Position numbers and translations under genes: made by a program
Source of the DNA: Limimaricola sp964022235
GTDB lineage: Bacteria; Pseudomonadota; Alphaproteobacteria; Rhodobacterales; Rhodobacteraceae
NCBI RefSeq assembly: GCF_964022235.1
Contig: NZ_CAXHZL010000005.1
Location: 124,001 to 188,000, forward strand
Direction: 5' to 3'
DNA length: 64,000 bases
Notes under the pieces: generated by a model
Told to the model about the DNA's origin: nothing
Databases searched by the model: none
What the model saw: the letters and a program-made list of their open reading frames with translations, nothing else
Shown here: piece after piece, positions 35,780 to 44,546 of the stretch
Numbering within the stretch: position 1 is the stretch's first letter
Layout of the letters: each line of letters starts with the position of its first letter

Positions 35780-37478
35780 TGGGGCGGCTCACCAGATAGG
35801 GCTTGGGGGCGGGACGGCGCGGGCGGGTCCTCGGCTCGGCGGGGATGTCGCCGGTCAGATAAGGATGCATGCCGCGATTGCGCATCTCCTGCAGGAACCC
35901 GCCAAACCCGTCGAGCGGCAGCATCGGCGGCGGGTCCGGCAGCACGCCGACGCGGGAGGGCGCGATATCGGCCAGCATCTGCGCCAGTGCTTCGGAGGGG
36001 GCTTCGAGGACCTCCGCCAGCGTCCAGATCCTCACCCGCGCCTTGGCATAGGGCGAGCGCAGGACCCCCAGATGATCGGCCTCGGTCTTTTGCAGCCTTG
36101 CGGCCGTGTCGCGCAGATCGGCCACGGCTCGGCCCGAGCGAAACAGCGGCACCGCCCAGGCCCCCGAGATGACACCGATCCGGGCGTTGGGGTCCTTGGC
36201 GATGTCCCAGCTTACATGTTGGCTGTCGCGCGGGCCGAACTGGAACACCTGCCGCGCGCCGCGCCCGTTCCAGATCAGGTTGGTGAGAAACCGCCGCGCA
36301 TCATGATCGCGCAGCACCGCATTGCTGGACAGCCCGCCGCGCCACAGCGTGGCCCCCTCCTCGAAAGCGGCCCCCTCGGGGGCGAAGAGATGGCCATGCA
36401 CGGTGGCGCCGCTGGCGCGGGCGAACCAGCCCTCGAAGCCTTCGTAAAGCTCGGCAAAGCCCTCCAGAACGCCGTAGGGCGCGGCGGTAAAGCCATTCTC
36501 CCAATTCTCGTTGGGCATCCGGCTTTGCATGTAGAGCCCGGCCCGGCCGCGCACCCGCCGCTCGGTTGCCGCGACAAAGACCCGGTCGATCCGGGCCGGG
36601 GCCGGCTCGGCCGTCTCGGCCGCATGGCCGCCCGCAGCCATCTGCGCATAGATCGCCTCGGCTCGGGGCCAGACCTTGCGCGCCACGAAGCAGTCCGAGC
36701 GGCGCAGCAGGGGCAGGTGATCGTCGTAGAACAGGTGCGGCTTGCCCTGAAAATCGAATTTGCACATGGTCAGAGACCGGCTTTCGATCCGCTTCGACCA
36801 GCGCCGCGCGAGGCTCTGGAAGTAGCTTTCGTCGGGGATCCAGACGCGGGCGAAGTAGCGATCGAGCGCCGGGCGCTGCGGGTCCGACAGGATCGCCTCC
36901 AGCGTGCCGCGAGTCAGGCACCACCATTGCGACCCCATGTGCGGCACGAGCCCCGCGGGCAGGCGCCGCCGCACCCCAAGGCGCCGCTGCAGCGCAACGT
37001 AGCGATCAAAAGCCCAGCGCTGGCGCTTCCACGAGAAGGGAAAGCGCAAGCTGAACCGCTCCTCGGACAGGCCGCCGACGGTCCACGGCACATCGGCGAC
37101 GGTCGCGCTTTCGATGAAATCGGTGTCGCCGCGCGCGGCCAGATAGGCGGTCAGCTCGGACACCGGGCGCAGCGGCACACAAGAGCCGGAGGCGAGATAG
37201 ACGTGCGCGACCTCTGGAAAGCTGTCGAGCATCATCCGCGCGCCCGACTGCGTCGCCGCCACGATGCCCCAGCCGCCCCATTCACAGCGGTGCCGGTCGC
37301 AAAACAGCACCCGGTCGGAGATGTCGTCGAAGCCCGCGCGAAACCGCTCGAACCGCGCAGGCCGCATGGCGCTGTCGACATGCACCACCACCGGGCAGCC
37401 CGAGAGCGCCCAATGCCGGATCACTTCGGTGGCGCGGCCCAGCGCGTTGTGCACGAGGATCACGACGCCGAGGCTCAT
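35772..37478 (-). CDS. Core-2/I-branching-type glycosyltransferase (GT14-like) with long C-terminal domain
   Basis: Encodes 568 residues. The N-terminal 280 residues match the branching N-acetylglucosaminyltransferase family: MSLGVVILVHNALGRATEVI, VVHVDSA, HVYLASGSCVPLRP, MGSQWWCLTRGTLEAIL and VWIPDESYFQSLARRW with the catalytic Glu. The remaining 290 residues form a separate domain also seen in related proteobacterial proteins, without known activity; it includes QSRMPNENWENGF and a long helical end. The start at 37478 overlaps the upstream GT2 stop (ATGA). Confidence 0.82.
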   Translation of the reverse strand: MSLGVVILVHNALGRATEVIRHWALSGCPVVVHVDSAMRPARFERFRAGFDDISDRVLFCDRHRCEWGGWGIVAATQSGARMMLDSFPEVAHVYLASGSCVPLRPVSELTAYLAARGDTDFIESATVADVPWTVGGLSEERFSLRFPFSWKRQRWAFDRYVALQRRLGVRRRLPAGLVPHMGSQWWCLTRGTLEAILSDPQRPALDRYFARVWIPDESYFQSLARRWSKRIESRSLTMCKFDFQGKPHLFYDDHLPLLRRSDCFVARKVWPRAEAIYAQMAAGGHAAETAEPAPARIDRVFVAATERRVRGRAGLYMQSRMPNENWENGFTAAPYGVLEGFAELYEGFEGWFARASGATVHGHLFAPEGAAFEEGATLWRGGLSSNAVLRDHDARRFLTNLIWNGRGARQVFQFGPRDSQHVSWDIAKDPNARIGVISGAWAVPLFRSGRAVADLRDTAARLQKTEADHLGVLRSPYAKARVRIWTLAEVLEAPSEALAQMLADIAPSRVGVLPDPPPMLPLDGFGGFLQEMRNRGMHPYLTGDIPAEPRTRPRRPAPKPYLVSRPNA

Positions 37479-38485
37479 GCCCAGTTGCCCCGCGACATCA
37501 GCCCCAGCACCTCGAGCTGCCGCCAGTTGATGTATCTTTCGCTCCATCGGCACCACAGCTCGGGGTCCGCCTCAAGCCCGGCGGCATAGGCCTTGTACTC
37601 GGCGCTTGCGGCGTAATGTTGACCCCGCTGCAGCTCTTCGCGGGCCTTGGCGCCAAAGCCGTCGAGGAATTTGGTGTGGAGCAGCATGCCGCAGGTCTTC
37701 TCGCCGCCCCATTCGTCATAGACGAGGTTGAGCCCGCGCGGCAGCAGCATGTGGGTCGAGCTGACATAGGCGTAGCGGCGGTCCCATTTGACCAGCGGGA
37801 TCTTGTTGAGCGCGGGCGCGCGTTCGGGCGTGTCGGCAAAGAACATCCGCGCCCGTGGCCCGCCTTGGATCCACAGGTTGCCGTAGAGCGCGTTGCGCGA
37901 GATGCTGTAGTTGCCCGGGTCGAACCAGCAGGCGATCTCGAGAGGATCGTCGCCCGGTGTGAAGGGCTGCGCGCCGATCGGCCCCTTGGGATAGAGATCG
38001 AGCAGCATCGCTCCGAAGCTGCGGATTGAGGAGGCGTCGAGCCAGTCGGTCAGCGCCTTGAGCGGGCGCGTGTCGCAGAAGGGATAGACCAGCAACTCGT
38101 CGGGATCGACGGTCAGACACCAATGGCTGTGGCCATGGCGGCGCATCAGCCAGTTGAGCCAATCGACCCCGAAGCGCGCGCGCTTGTAGCTGGCGTCGCT
38201 GCGCCATAGCGACACATCGGGCTGGGCCGCGAGGTACTCCGCTCCGCCGTCGTCGCTGCCATTGTCGACCATGAGGAAATGCGCGACGCCCATGCCCCGG
38301 TAGTGGTCGAGGAAATGCGGCAGCCGGGCGGCTTCGTTGCGCAGCGTGGTGAAGGCGAGGATGTCGGCGGAGCGGATCTGCGCGCTTCGGTCAACGACGC
38401 AGGACATCTCGCGCCGCTTGCGCAGCGCCCGCAGCCGCCATCTCTTGCGCTGCAGTCTCAGCCGGTATGTCTGCCAAGCCCCCAA
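37475..38485 (-). CDS. Glycosyltransferase family 2-like protein
   Basis: A 336-residue protein with a basic N-terminus (about 27 residues), then ILAFTTLRNEAARLPHFLDH, MVDNGSDDGGAEYL and LTVDPDELLVYP, where the DPDE replaces the classical DXD. This pattern is that of the Glyco_tranf_2_4 group, often found in surface-polysaccharide clusters. The sugar specificity is unknown. It overlaps the downstream GT14 start and follows the GT4 gene by 30 bases, so the genes form one operon. Confidence 0.85.
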   Translation of the reverse strand: MGAWQTYRLRLQRKRWRLRALRKRREMSCVVDRSAQIRSADILAFTTLRNEAARLPHFLDHYRGMGVAHFLMVDNGSDDGGAEYLAAQPDVSLWRSDASYKRARFGVDWLNWLMRRHGHSHWCLTVDPDELLVYPFCDTRPLKALTDWLDASSIRSFGAMLLDLYPKGPIGAQPFTPGDDPLEIACWFDPGNYSISRNALYGNLWIQGGPRARMFFADTPERAPALNKIPLVKWDRRYAYVSSTHMLLPRGLNLVYDEWGGEKTCGMLLHTKFLDGFGAKAREELQRGQHYAASAEYKAYAAGLEADPELWCRWSERYINWRQLEVLGLMSRGNWA

Positions 38486-38515
38486 GCGTGCGTCTCCCCG
38501 CGGCCCTGCGACCGA

Positions 38516-39703
38516 TCAAAGCCCCCGAAGCGCGCGCTCCACATGTGCCGCCCAACCGGGTGGTGGGACGCGTGGCGGTGGCAGGCCGGGCGGCGCGACA
38601 TGCGCCCGGATCGCCCGCTCCCACTGGTAGCGGTCGGTCGGATCGCAGTAAACGACGGCCTCGCCCAGCAGTTCGCGGCAGATGGCAAGATCGCCACAGA
38701 TCACGCGGCAGCCCAGCGCCAGCGCCTCCAGCGGCGGCAGGCCGTAGCCTTCGGCCAGCGAGGGAAACAGCAGCGCCCGCGCGCCGCCCAGAAGCGCCGC
38801 GACCGCCGCATCGGACAGGCCCGGCATCTCGCACACACCCGGCACGCGTCGGTCGAGCCGCGCGAAGACCTCCGCGTTGTTCCAGCCGCGCGCTCCGCAG
38901 ATCAGCAATCGCGGCGCGTCCTCGCCCAGCCGCTCCCAGACATCGAGCAGCAGCGCGTGGTTCTTGCGCGGCTCGATGGTGCCCAGCACGACCATGTAGG
39001 GGTGGGCGGGATCGAAGCCGGGCGGCAGCGCGGTGGGATCGGGTGAGGCGGGCGTGACCCCAAGTGGCGCCACCACCATCGGCGGCACCCGCCCCCTTTC
39101 GGCAAGCCGCGCTTCGATCAGGGCCGCGGTCGCCTGGGCCGTGGCGATGACCCGGTCGGCATGATGCGCCACCACGTCGAGACGCCGCGCGAACCGCGCG
39201 ACGCTGCCTGGCCCCGCGGCCTGCGGCAGATCGAGCGGGATCGTATCATGGACCAGCACGAGGACGCGTGCGCCCGCGCCGTGCAGCGCGCGCATTACCC
39301 GGTCGTCGAGGTTGGCGTGGCCGGTATTGAGATAGGCCGCCCCCGAGGGCAAGCACCGTCGCAGCAGACCCTCGAGCCCGCGCCGCGAGCAGCGCGCGAT
39401 GGCTAGCGCCCGCACCCGCCCCTGCGCCGCGCGCCGCGGTGGATCGAGCCGCCGAAACAGGGCCGCAACCGGCCCCGCGCGGCCCCAGCTGTCGCCATCG
39501 AAGGCCCGCGCAAACCCTGCCATGCCCGTCCGATCGAGCAGCGCAAAGCCCAAGGGCGTGCGCACAAGGCCGAAGACCGGCCGGGGGTCGGCAAGGCAGG
39601 CGTCGAGCCAGGCCCGCTCGACCCGGTCGACGCCGGTGGCCATGCGCCCGGCGCGGCTGGCCAGCCGCGTCAGGTCGAGGATCAGCGAGGTCGGTGCGGC
39701 CAA
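38516..39703 (-). CDS. Glycosyltransferase family 4-type protein
   Basis: A 395-residue GT-B fold enzyme. The C-terminal nucleotide-sugar domain is clear: MVVLGTIEPRKNHALLLDVW, LLICGARGWNNAEVF, LFPSLAEGYGLPPLEALALG with the catalytic EX7E. The N-terminal domain has VLVHDTIPLDLP. It fits mannosyl- or rhamnosyl-type transferases of polysaccharide synthesis. It starts four bases after galU and precedes the GT2 gene. Confidence 0.9.
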   Translation of the reverse strand: MAAPTSLILDLTRLASRAGRMATGVDRVERAWLDACLADPRPVFGLVRTPLGFALLDRTGMAGFARAFDGDSWGRAGPVAALFRRLDPPRRAAQGRVRALAIARCSRRGLEGLLRRCLPSGAAYLNTGHANLDDRVMRALHGAGARVLVLVHDTIPLDLPQAAGPGSVARFARRLDVVAHHADRVIATAQATAALIEARLAERGRVPPMVVAPLGVTPASPDPTALPPGFDPAHPYMVVLGTIEPRKNHALLLDVWERLGEDAPRLLICGARGWNNAEVFARLDRRVPGVCEMPGLSDAAVAALLGGARALLFPSLAEGYGLPPLEALALGCRVICGDLAICRELLGEAVVYCDPTDRYQWERAIRAHVAPPGLPPPRVPPPGWAAHVERALRGL

Positions 39704-39707
39704 GCGC

Positions 39708-40604
39708 CTATTGCGCGGCGTTGCGGATCGCCATCATCTCGTGGAGATACTGGCCGAACTCGTCACGCAGTTCTTCGCGGGCGAGGCCGAAGGCCACGGT
39801 CGCTTGCAAGAACCCTGCCTTGGAGCCGCAGTCATAGCGCTCGCCCGAGAAGCGATGGCCGAAGACGCCGCGCTCGGTGTCGATTTCCTTGGCGATCGCG
39901 TCGGTGAGCTGGATCTCCCCCCCCGCGCCGCGCTCGTTGGCGTTCAGGTGCTGCATCACCTGCGGCGACAGGATGTAGCGGCCGATCACCGCGAGGTTCG
40001 AGGGCGCGTCGGCAGGCTTGGGCTTTTCGACCATGCCACGTACCTTCATGGTGTCGCCTTGACCCGGCTCGACATCGAGCACGCCATAGGAAGAGGTCCG
40101 CTCGTTGGGTACTTCCATCGCCGCGACCATGCAGCCACCGGTCTCACGGTACGCTTCGACCATCTGCTGCAGGCAGGGCTTCTCGGCGGCGATCACGTCG
40201 TCGGGCAGGATCACCGCAAAGGGCTCGTCGCCGATCAGGTTGCGCGCACACCAGACGGCATGGCCAAGGCCCAGTGCCTGATGCTGCCGGATATAGGCGA
40301 TGGCGCCCGACGGCATGTAGGTCGACTTCAGCACATCGAGAAGCTTGTCCTTGCCGTCCTCAGCCAGCCGCGATTCGAGCTCGGGGGAGTGGTCGAAGTA
40401 ATCCTCGAGTGCCGACTTGCCGCGCGCGGTGACGAAAATGAACTCCTCAATCCCGGCGGCGCGGGCCTCGTCGATCGCGTACTGGATCAGCGGCTTGTCG
40501 ACGAGGGTCATGATCTCCTTGGGCACGGATTTGGTGGCCGGCAGGAATCGCGTTCCAAGCCCTGCCACGGGGAATACGGCCTTGGTCACACGTGCTGTCG
40601 TCAT
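39708..40604 (-). CDS. galU: UTP-glucose-1-phosphate uridylyltransferase
   Basis: A 298-residue nucleotidyltransferase making UDP-glucose. The N-terminal AVFPVAGLGTRFLPATKSVP and EIMTLVDKPLIQYAIDEA, then GLGHAVWCARNLIGDEPFAV and SYGVLDVEPGQ, are GalU signatures. It heads the operon of glycosyltransferases and sulfotransferase, providing activated sugar. The start at 40604 is chosen on family length; the earlier in-frame ATG at 40700 would add 32 unrelated residues. Confidence 0.96.
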   Translation of the reverse strand: MTTARVTKAVFPVAGLGTRFLPATKSVPKEIMTLVDKPLIQYAIDEARAAGIEEFIFVTARGKSALEDYFDHSPELESRLAEDGKDKLLDVLKSTYMPSGAIAYIRQHQALGLGHAVWCARNLIGDEPFAVILPDDVIAAEKPCLQQMVEAYRETGGCMVAAMEVPNERTSSYGVLDVEPGQGDTMKVRGMVEKPKPADAPSNLAVIGRYILSPQVMQHLNANERGAGGEIQLTDAIAKEIDTERGVFGHRFSGERYDCGSKAGFLQATVAFGLAREELRDEFGQYLHEMMAIRNAAQ

Positions 40605-40726
40605 CTGCCTCAATCCTTTACTTGCGGCGCATCGGGGAGGGAGCGTCCGCCTGATAACTTTTGCGATCTGCTTTGCAGCAACCGCATACAACCGCAACAC
40701 GTTCCTATCATGATGGCCTCAATGCA

Positions 40727-41968
40727 TCAATTCGCGGTCCCGCCCGGGTCGCGTTGCGTACGCTGCCGTGCCTCTTCGAAAGCGGCGCGCTCGGCATAGC
40801 GCCAGCGGCGGAACGCGGGATCGCCCGGCAGCGACGGGCCGAACAGCCCGCCCGATTGCACCCAGACGCCGCGTGGATCGAACCTGAGCCGGTGCCGCCG
40901 CGCGTCGGGCCACAGCACCAGAAGCGTGACGACATGGCCACGCTCGGCGATCTGCGCCGCCTCGGCCATCTGCGCGCGTGCCGTGAAAGGCCGCGCCGAG
41001 AGCCAGACCGAGGGCTGCGCCGGCGCGGGGTCCAGCAGCGGCGCGAAGGCGGGCGGCGGCTCGTCGAGCGGCACGAGCCGTTCCAGCGGCCTGAGCCGTC
41101 CCTCGGATACCCCGGCCTCGAAGCTCGCCATCAGCCGACCCACATCGCCCGGCGCGATCCGACCCCAGCCCATGTGATGCAAGAGCCGCTGCCGCTGCGC
41201 CATCCGCTCGGCGTCGATCCGCGCGTTGCCGTCGAGCCGCGCGCCATGGCGGCGCAAGAACACCGCGAGGCTCGCGCCGATGTCCGACAGATCGCGCGGC
41301 ACCCGGTCGTCGCGGCGCCGGGGCGAGGCGAGATAGCCGTGATGCACCTGCGCCAGCGGCACGATCGCGGTGCACGCGCCCATGGCCGCGAGCCGCAGGT
41401 TCAGGTCGGTCTCGTCGAGATAAAAGCGGTAGGCCGGGTCGAAACCGCCCATCGCGGTCAGCACGCCGCGCCGCACCGCCATGTTGGTGCCTTCGGTCTT
41501 GATGCCGCGCCCGAGCCGGCCACGCAGCACCACCGGCGCGTCGTCCTCGAGCACCAACTCGCGGCAGCTGCCGTCGGCGAAGGCGGCGCGCGCCCGCCAT
41601 TGCCAGCCCAAATGACCGGGCCCGCGCACGAAACCGCCCGCCGCCGCCACCGTCTCGTCCTCGAAGGGGGCCGTGAGGGCGGCGAGCCAGCCCGGCTCCG
41701 GCAGGGCGTCGTCGTCGAGAAAGGCCACCACCTCGCCCGCCGCCGCTTCGACGCCGATGTTGCGCGCGCGGCCGATGTTGGCCTCGTCGCAGCGCCGCAC
41801 CCGGATCCTGTCGCCCCATGGCGCCAGCGCCGCCGCGCCTTCGGCATCGGTGACGACCACCACCTCGAAGGCGGGGTGGCGGCTTTGCGCCAGCGCCGTC
41901 AGGCACAGCCTGAGCGCGCCCGGGCGGCCACGGCTGGCGATGACGACGCTGACGCGGAGCGGCGTCAC
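40727..41968 (-). CDS. Glycosyltransferase family 2
   Basis: A 413-residue protein with a typical GT-A domain: VSVVIASRGRPGALRLCLTA, NIGRARNIGVEAAAGEVVAF, FLDDDALPEPGWL with the DXD, and GFDPAYRFYLDETDLNLRL with the ED catalytic-base region. The C-terminal 170 residues are less conserved and may bind acceptor. Substrate unknown. It overlaps the kdsB stop by four bases, so cysQ-kdsB-GT2 is a second minus-strand operon. Confidence 0.88.
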   Translation of the reverse strand: MTPLRVSVVIASRGRPGALRLCLTALAQSRHPAFEVVVVTDAEGAAALAPWGDRIRVRRCDEANIGRARNIGVEAAAGEVVAFLDDDALPEPGWLAALTAPFEDETVAAAGGFVRGPGHLGWQWRARAAFADGSCRELVLEDDAPVVLRGRLGRGIKTEGTNMAVRRGVLTAMGGFDPAYRFYLDETDLNLRLAAMGACTAIVPLAQVHHGYLASPRRRDDRVPRDLSDIGASLAVFLRRHGARLDGNARIDAERMAQRQRLLHHMGWGRIAPGDVGRLMASFEAGVSEGRLRPLERLVPLDEPPPAFAPLLDPAPAQPSVWLSARPFTARAQMAEAAQIAERGHVVTLLVLWPDARRHRLRFDPRGVWVQSGGLFGPSLPGDPAFRRWRYAERAAFEEARQRTQRDPGGTAN

Positions 41969-42768
41969 GCCACCTGCATCTCGGCGAGCATCGCCTCGAT
42001 ACGCGGCACGTCCGAGGGGTTGTTGAGCTCCCAGAACTGCCGCCCGCGCGCCTCGACCTCGACGCAGAGCATTGGCACGCGGCGCTCGAGGAAGCGCAGC
42101 TGCTCGAGGCCCTCAAGCGTTTCGAGCGGCCCCTGCGGCCAGCGGCCATAGGCAGCCAATGCCGAGGGGCGATAGGCATAGACGCCGACATGGTGGAACA
42201 CCGGCGTCGCCTCGTCGGCGGCGTAATCGTCGCGCCCGGTGTAGGGGATCACCTCCTTGGAGAAGTAGAGCGCGGTGTTGTCGGTGCCGAACACCGCCGT
42301 GGTGCCCCCCACCTGCCCCGCCCGCCGATCCTCGCGAAACCCCTTGAGCGCCGCGGCATCGGCGCGCAGCACCGGCGTCGCCACCTCGGCCACGGGATGA
42401 TCGCGCAGATCCTCGATCAGCCGCTCCACGAACCACGGCGGCGTCAGCGGCGCGTCGCCTTGCAGGTTCACCACGATCTCGAAGCCACCACCCAGCGCAT
42501 CGAACGCCTCGCCGCAGCGCTCGGTGCCATTGCGACAGGCCTCGGAGGTCATGACCACCTCGGCCCCGAAGGCTTCGGCGGCCGTGCGGATGCGGTCATC
42601 GTCGGTGGCGACGACGACGCGCGGGTTGCCGGAGACCTGCATCGCCGCCTCCCAGGAGCGGCGGATCAGGCTGCGCGCCTCCCCCGTGGCCCCGGTCAGC
42701 TCGACCAGCGGTTTGCCCGGATAACGGGATGAGGCATAGCGGGCGGGGATGATGATGAGGACGGACAT
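41965..42768 (-). CDS. kdsB: 3-deoxy-manno-octulosonate cytidylyltransferase
   Basis: A 267-residue CMP-Kdo synthetase: MSVLIIIPARYASSRYPGKP carries the CTP-binding loop, followed by VVVATDDDRI, CRNGTERCGEAFDAL, VVNLQGDAPL and FHHVGVYAYR. A short insertion after PLVELTG (ATGEARSLI) is seen in some alphaproteobacterial versions. It activates Kdo for lipid A core synthesis. The start codon overlaps the cysQ stop by one base. Confidence 0.93.
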   Translation of the reverse strand: MSVLIIIPARYASSRYPGKPLVELTGATGEARSLIRRSWEAAMQVSGNPRVVVATDDDRIRTAAEAFGAEVVMTSEACRNGTERCGEAFDALGGGFEIVVNLQGDAPLTPPWFVERLIEDLRDHPVAEVATPVLRADAAALKGFREDRRAGQVGGTTAVFGTDNTALYFSKEVIPYTGRDDYAADEATPVFHHVGVYAYRPSALAAYGRWPQGPLETLEGLEQLRFLERRVPMLCVEVEARGRQFWELNNPSDVPRIEAMLAEMQVA

Positions 42769-43562
42769 CAGGGTTTTGCCAGATCCACGCCCGGAGCATA
42801 GGCGATGAAGAACGGGTTCTCGAACCCCGGCTTGCCATAGCCCAGCACCGTGTGATCGTCGAAGCGCACGACCTTGCCGCCCGCGCCGCCGAGCACCGCA
42901 TGGCCAGCCGCCGTGTCCCATTCCATGGTGCGCCCCAGACGCGGATAGATGTCGGCCTCGCCCGTGGCCACGAGGCAGAACTTGAGCGAAGAGCCTGCAC
43001 TCTTCATGTCCTCGACCTCGTATTTGCCGATGTAATCGTCGGTGGCGGCGTCGCGGTGGCTCTTGGAGGCGACCACGCGCAGCGCCGCATTGGGGGTCGC
43101 GACCTTGATCGGCGCGGTGGTGCCGGGGGTATCTGCGTCGAAGGGGCCCTGCTCCTCGACCGAAACGCCAGAGGCGTCGGTGTAGAACAGCCGGTTCTTG
43201 GCCGGGGCATAGACCACGCCGCGCGTCGGCTGGCCGTCCTCGACGAGGGCGATGTTGACGGTGAAGTCGCCGCGGCGCTGCACGAACTCCTTGGTGCCGT
43301 CGAGCGGGTCGACGATCAGGAAGGTGCTCACGGTCTGGCCGTGGCTGTCGGACTGCTCTTCGGTGACGAGGGGCATGTCGGGAAAGGCGGCGCGCAGCCC
43401 TGCGGAGATCAGCGCGTCGGCGGCTTCGTCGGCGGCGGTGACGGGGCTGTCGTCGCTCTTGGCACGCACGTCGAAATCGGGACCATCATAGATCTCCATG
43501 ATCTTTTCGCCCGCCTCGATCGCGAGTTTGCGCATCACCTGCGTCAGCCTGTCGAAATCCAT
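42768..43562 (-). CDS. cysQ: 3'(2'),5'-bisphosphate nucleotidase
   Basis: A 264-residue inositol-monophosphatase-fold enzyme. Metal-binding motifs are VTEEQSD, LIVDPLDGTKEFVQRRGDFT and EWDTAAGHAVLGGAGG, and DSPVTAADEAAD is also conserved. CysQ removes the 3'-phosphate of PAP, the by-product of PAPS-dependent sulfotransfer and sulfate reduction. The start at 43562 follows AAAGGA. The link with the sulfotransferase seven genes away is inference. Confidence 0.92.
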   Translation of the reverse strand: MDFDRLTQVMRKLAIEAGEKIMEIYDGPDFDVRAKSDDSPVTAADEAADALISAGLRAAFPDMPLVTEEQSDSHGQTVSTFLIVDPLDGTKEFVQRRGDFTVNIALVEDGQPTRGVVYAPAKNRLFYTDASGVSVEEQGPFDADTPGTTAPIKVATPNAALRVVASKSHRDAATDDYIGKYEVEDMKSAGSSLKFCLVATGEADIYPRLGRTMEWDTAAGHAVLGGAGGKVVRFDDHTVLGYGKPGFENPFFIAYAPGVDLAKP

Positions 43563-43724
43563 ATGCCCAATCGTCCTTTGACCCTGTGCCGCCCCGGAAT
43601 CGCCACCTGCTTCATGCAATGTTGATAGGTCGGAGCGATCTCCTTATGGTATCCCGTCCGGGGATCGGCAAGAAATTCGTCATCGGTCCACCGGGCACAG
43701 AACCCGGCCGCAGAGCGAGGTCAG

Positions 43725-44546
43725 ATGTTCCAGAGCGAGCGCCCCCGCGGCACGGGTCGACGCGCGGCCGGATTGGCCGAGCTGATCTATCACTCCACCG
43801 TGCGCGACATCCGCAAGAGCCATCGCAACGCGCTCGCGGGATTGCTGATGAACATTGCCCAGACGGTGATCTTCGTGCTGGCCTTCTATCTGATGTTCGC
43901 GCTGATCGGCGCGCGCGGCGCGGGTCTCAGGGGCGATTTCCTGCTCTACCTGATGTCCGGCATCTTCCTGTTTCTCACCCACACCAAGGCGGTGGGGGCC
44001 GTGGTCAAGGCCGATGGCCCCGCCTCGTCGATGATGAAACACGCGCCGCTCAACACCGCCGTGACCATTTCGGCGGCGGCGCTGGGATCGCTCTACATCC
44101 AAGTGCTGTCGCTTCTGGTGGTGCTGTTCTTCTACCACGTGCTGGTGACGCCGGTGGTGATCGAGGATCCAGTGGGCGCGATGGCGATGCTTCTGGTGTC
44201 GTGGTTCTCGGGCGTCGGCGTCGGCATGATCTTCATGGCGATCAAACCTTGGCTGCCCGAGTTCACCACCATCGGCGTCTCGGTCTATTCGCGCACCAAC
44301 ATGATCGCGTCCGGCAAGATGTTCGTCGCCAACACCCTGCCGGGCTACATGCTCGCGGTGTTCGACTGGAACCCGCTGTTCCACGCGATCGACCAGGCGC
44401 GGGGCTACATCTTTCTCAACTACACGCCGCATTTCACCTCCGCGCTCTACCCGCTGTGGGTCGGTCTGGCGCTGGTGGCGATCGGCATGATGGCCGAGTT
44501 CTTTACCCGCAAGCGCGCCTCGGTGAGCTGGAGCGCGGGACGGTGA
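43725..44546 (+). CDS. ABC-2 type polysaccharide/polyol-phosphate export permease
   Basis: A 273-residue inner-membrane protein with a cytoplasmic leader and about six hydrophobic segments (FVLAFYLMFALIGARG, FLLYLMSGIFLFL, VLSLLVVLFFYHVLV and later). It is the KpsM/ABC-2 type. NMIASGKMFVANTLPG and WNPLFHAIDQARGYIF near the C-terminus are typical. No ATPase gene lies beside it, so it must use one encoded elsewhere. It overlaps the next gene by four bases (GTGA). Confidence 0.88.
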   Translation: MFQSERPRGTGRRAAGLAELIYHSTVRDIRKSHRNALAGLLMNIAQTVIFVLAFYLMFALIGARGAGLRGDFLLYLMSGIFLFLTHTKAVGAVVKADGPASSMMKHAPLNTAVTISAAALGSLYIQVLSLLVVLFFYHVLVTPVVIEDPVGAMAMLLVSWFSGVGVGMIFMAIKPWLPEFTTIGVSVYSRTNMIASGKMFVANTLPGYMLAVFDWNPLFHAIDQARGYIFLNYTPHFTSALYPLWVGLALVAIGMMAEFFTRKRASVSWSAGR

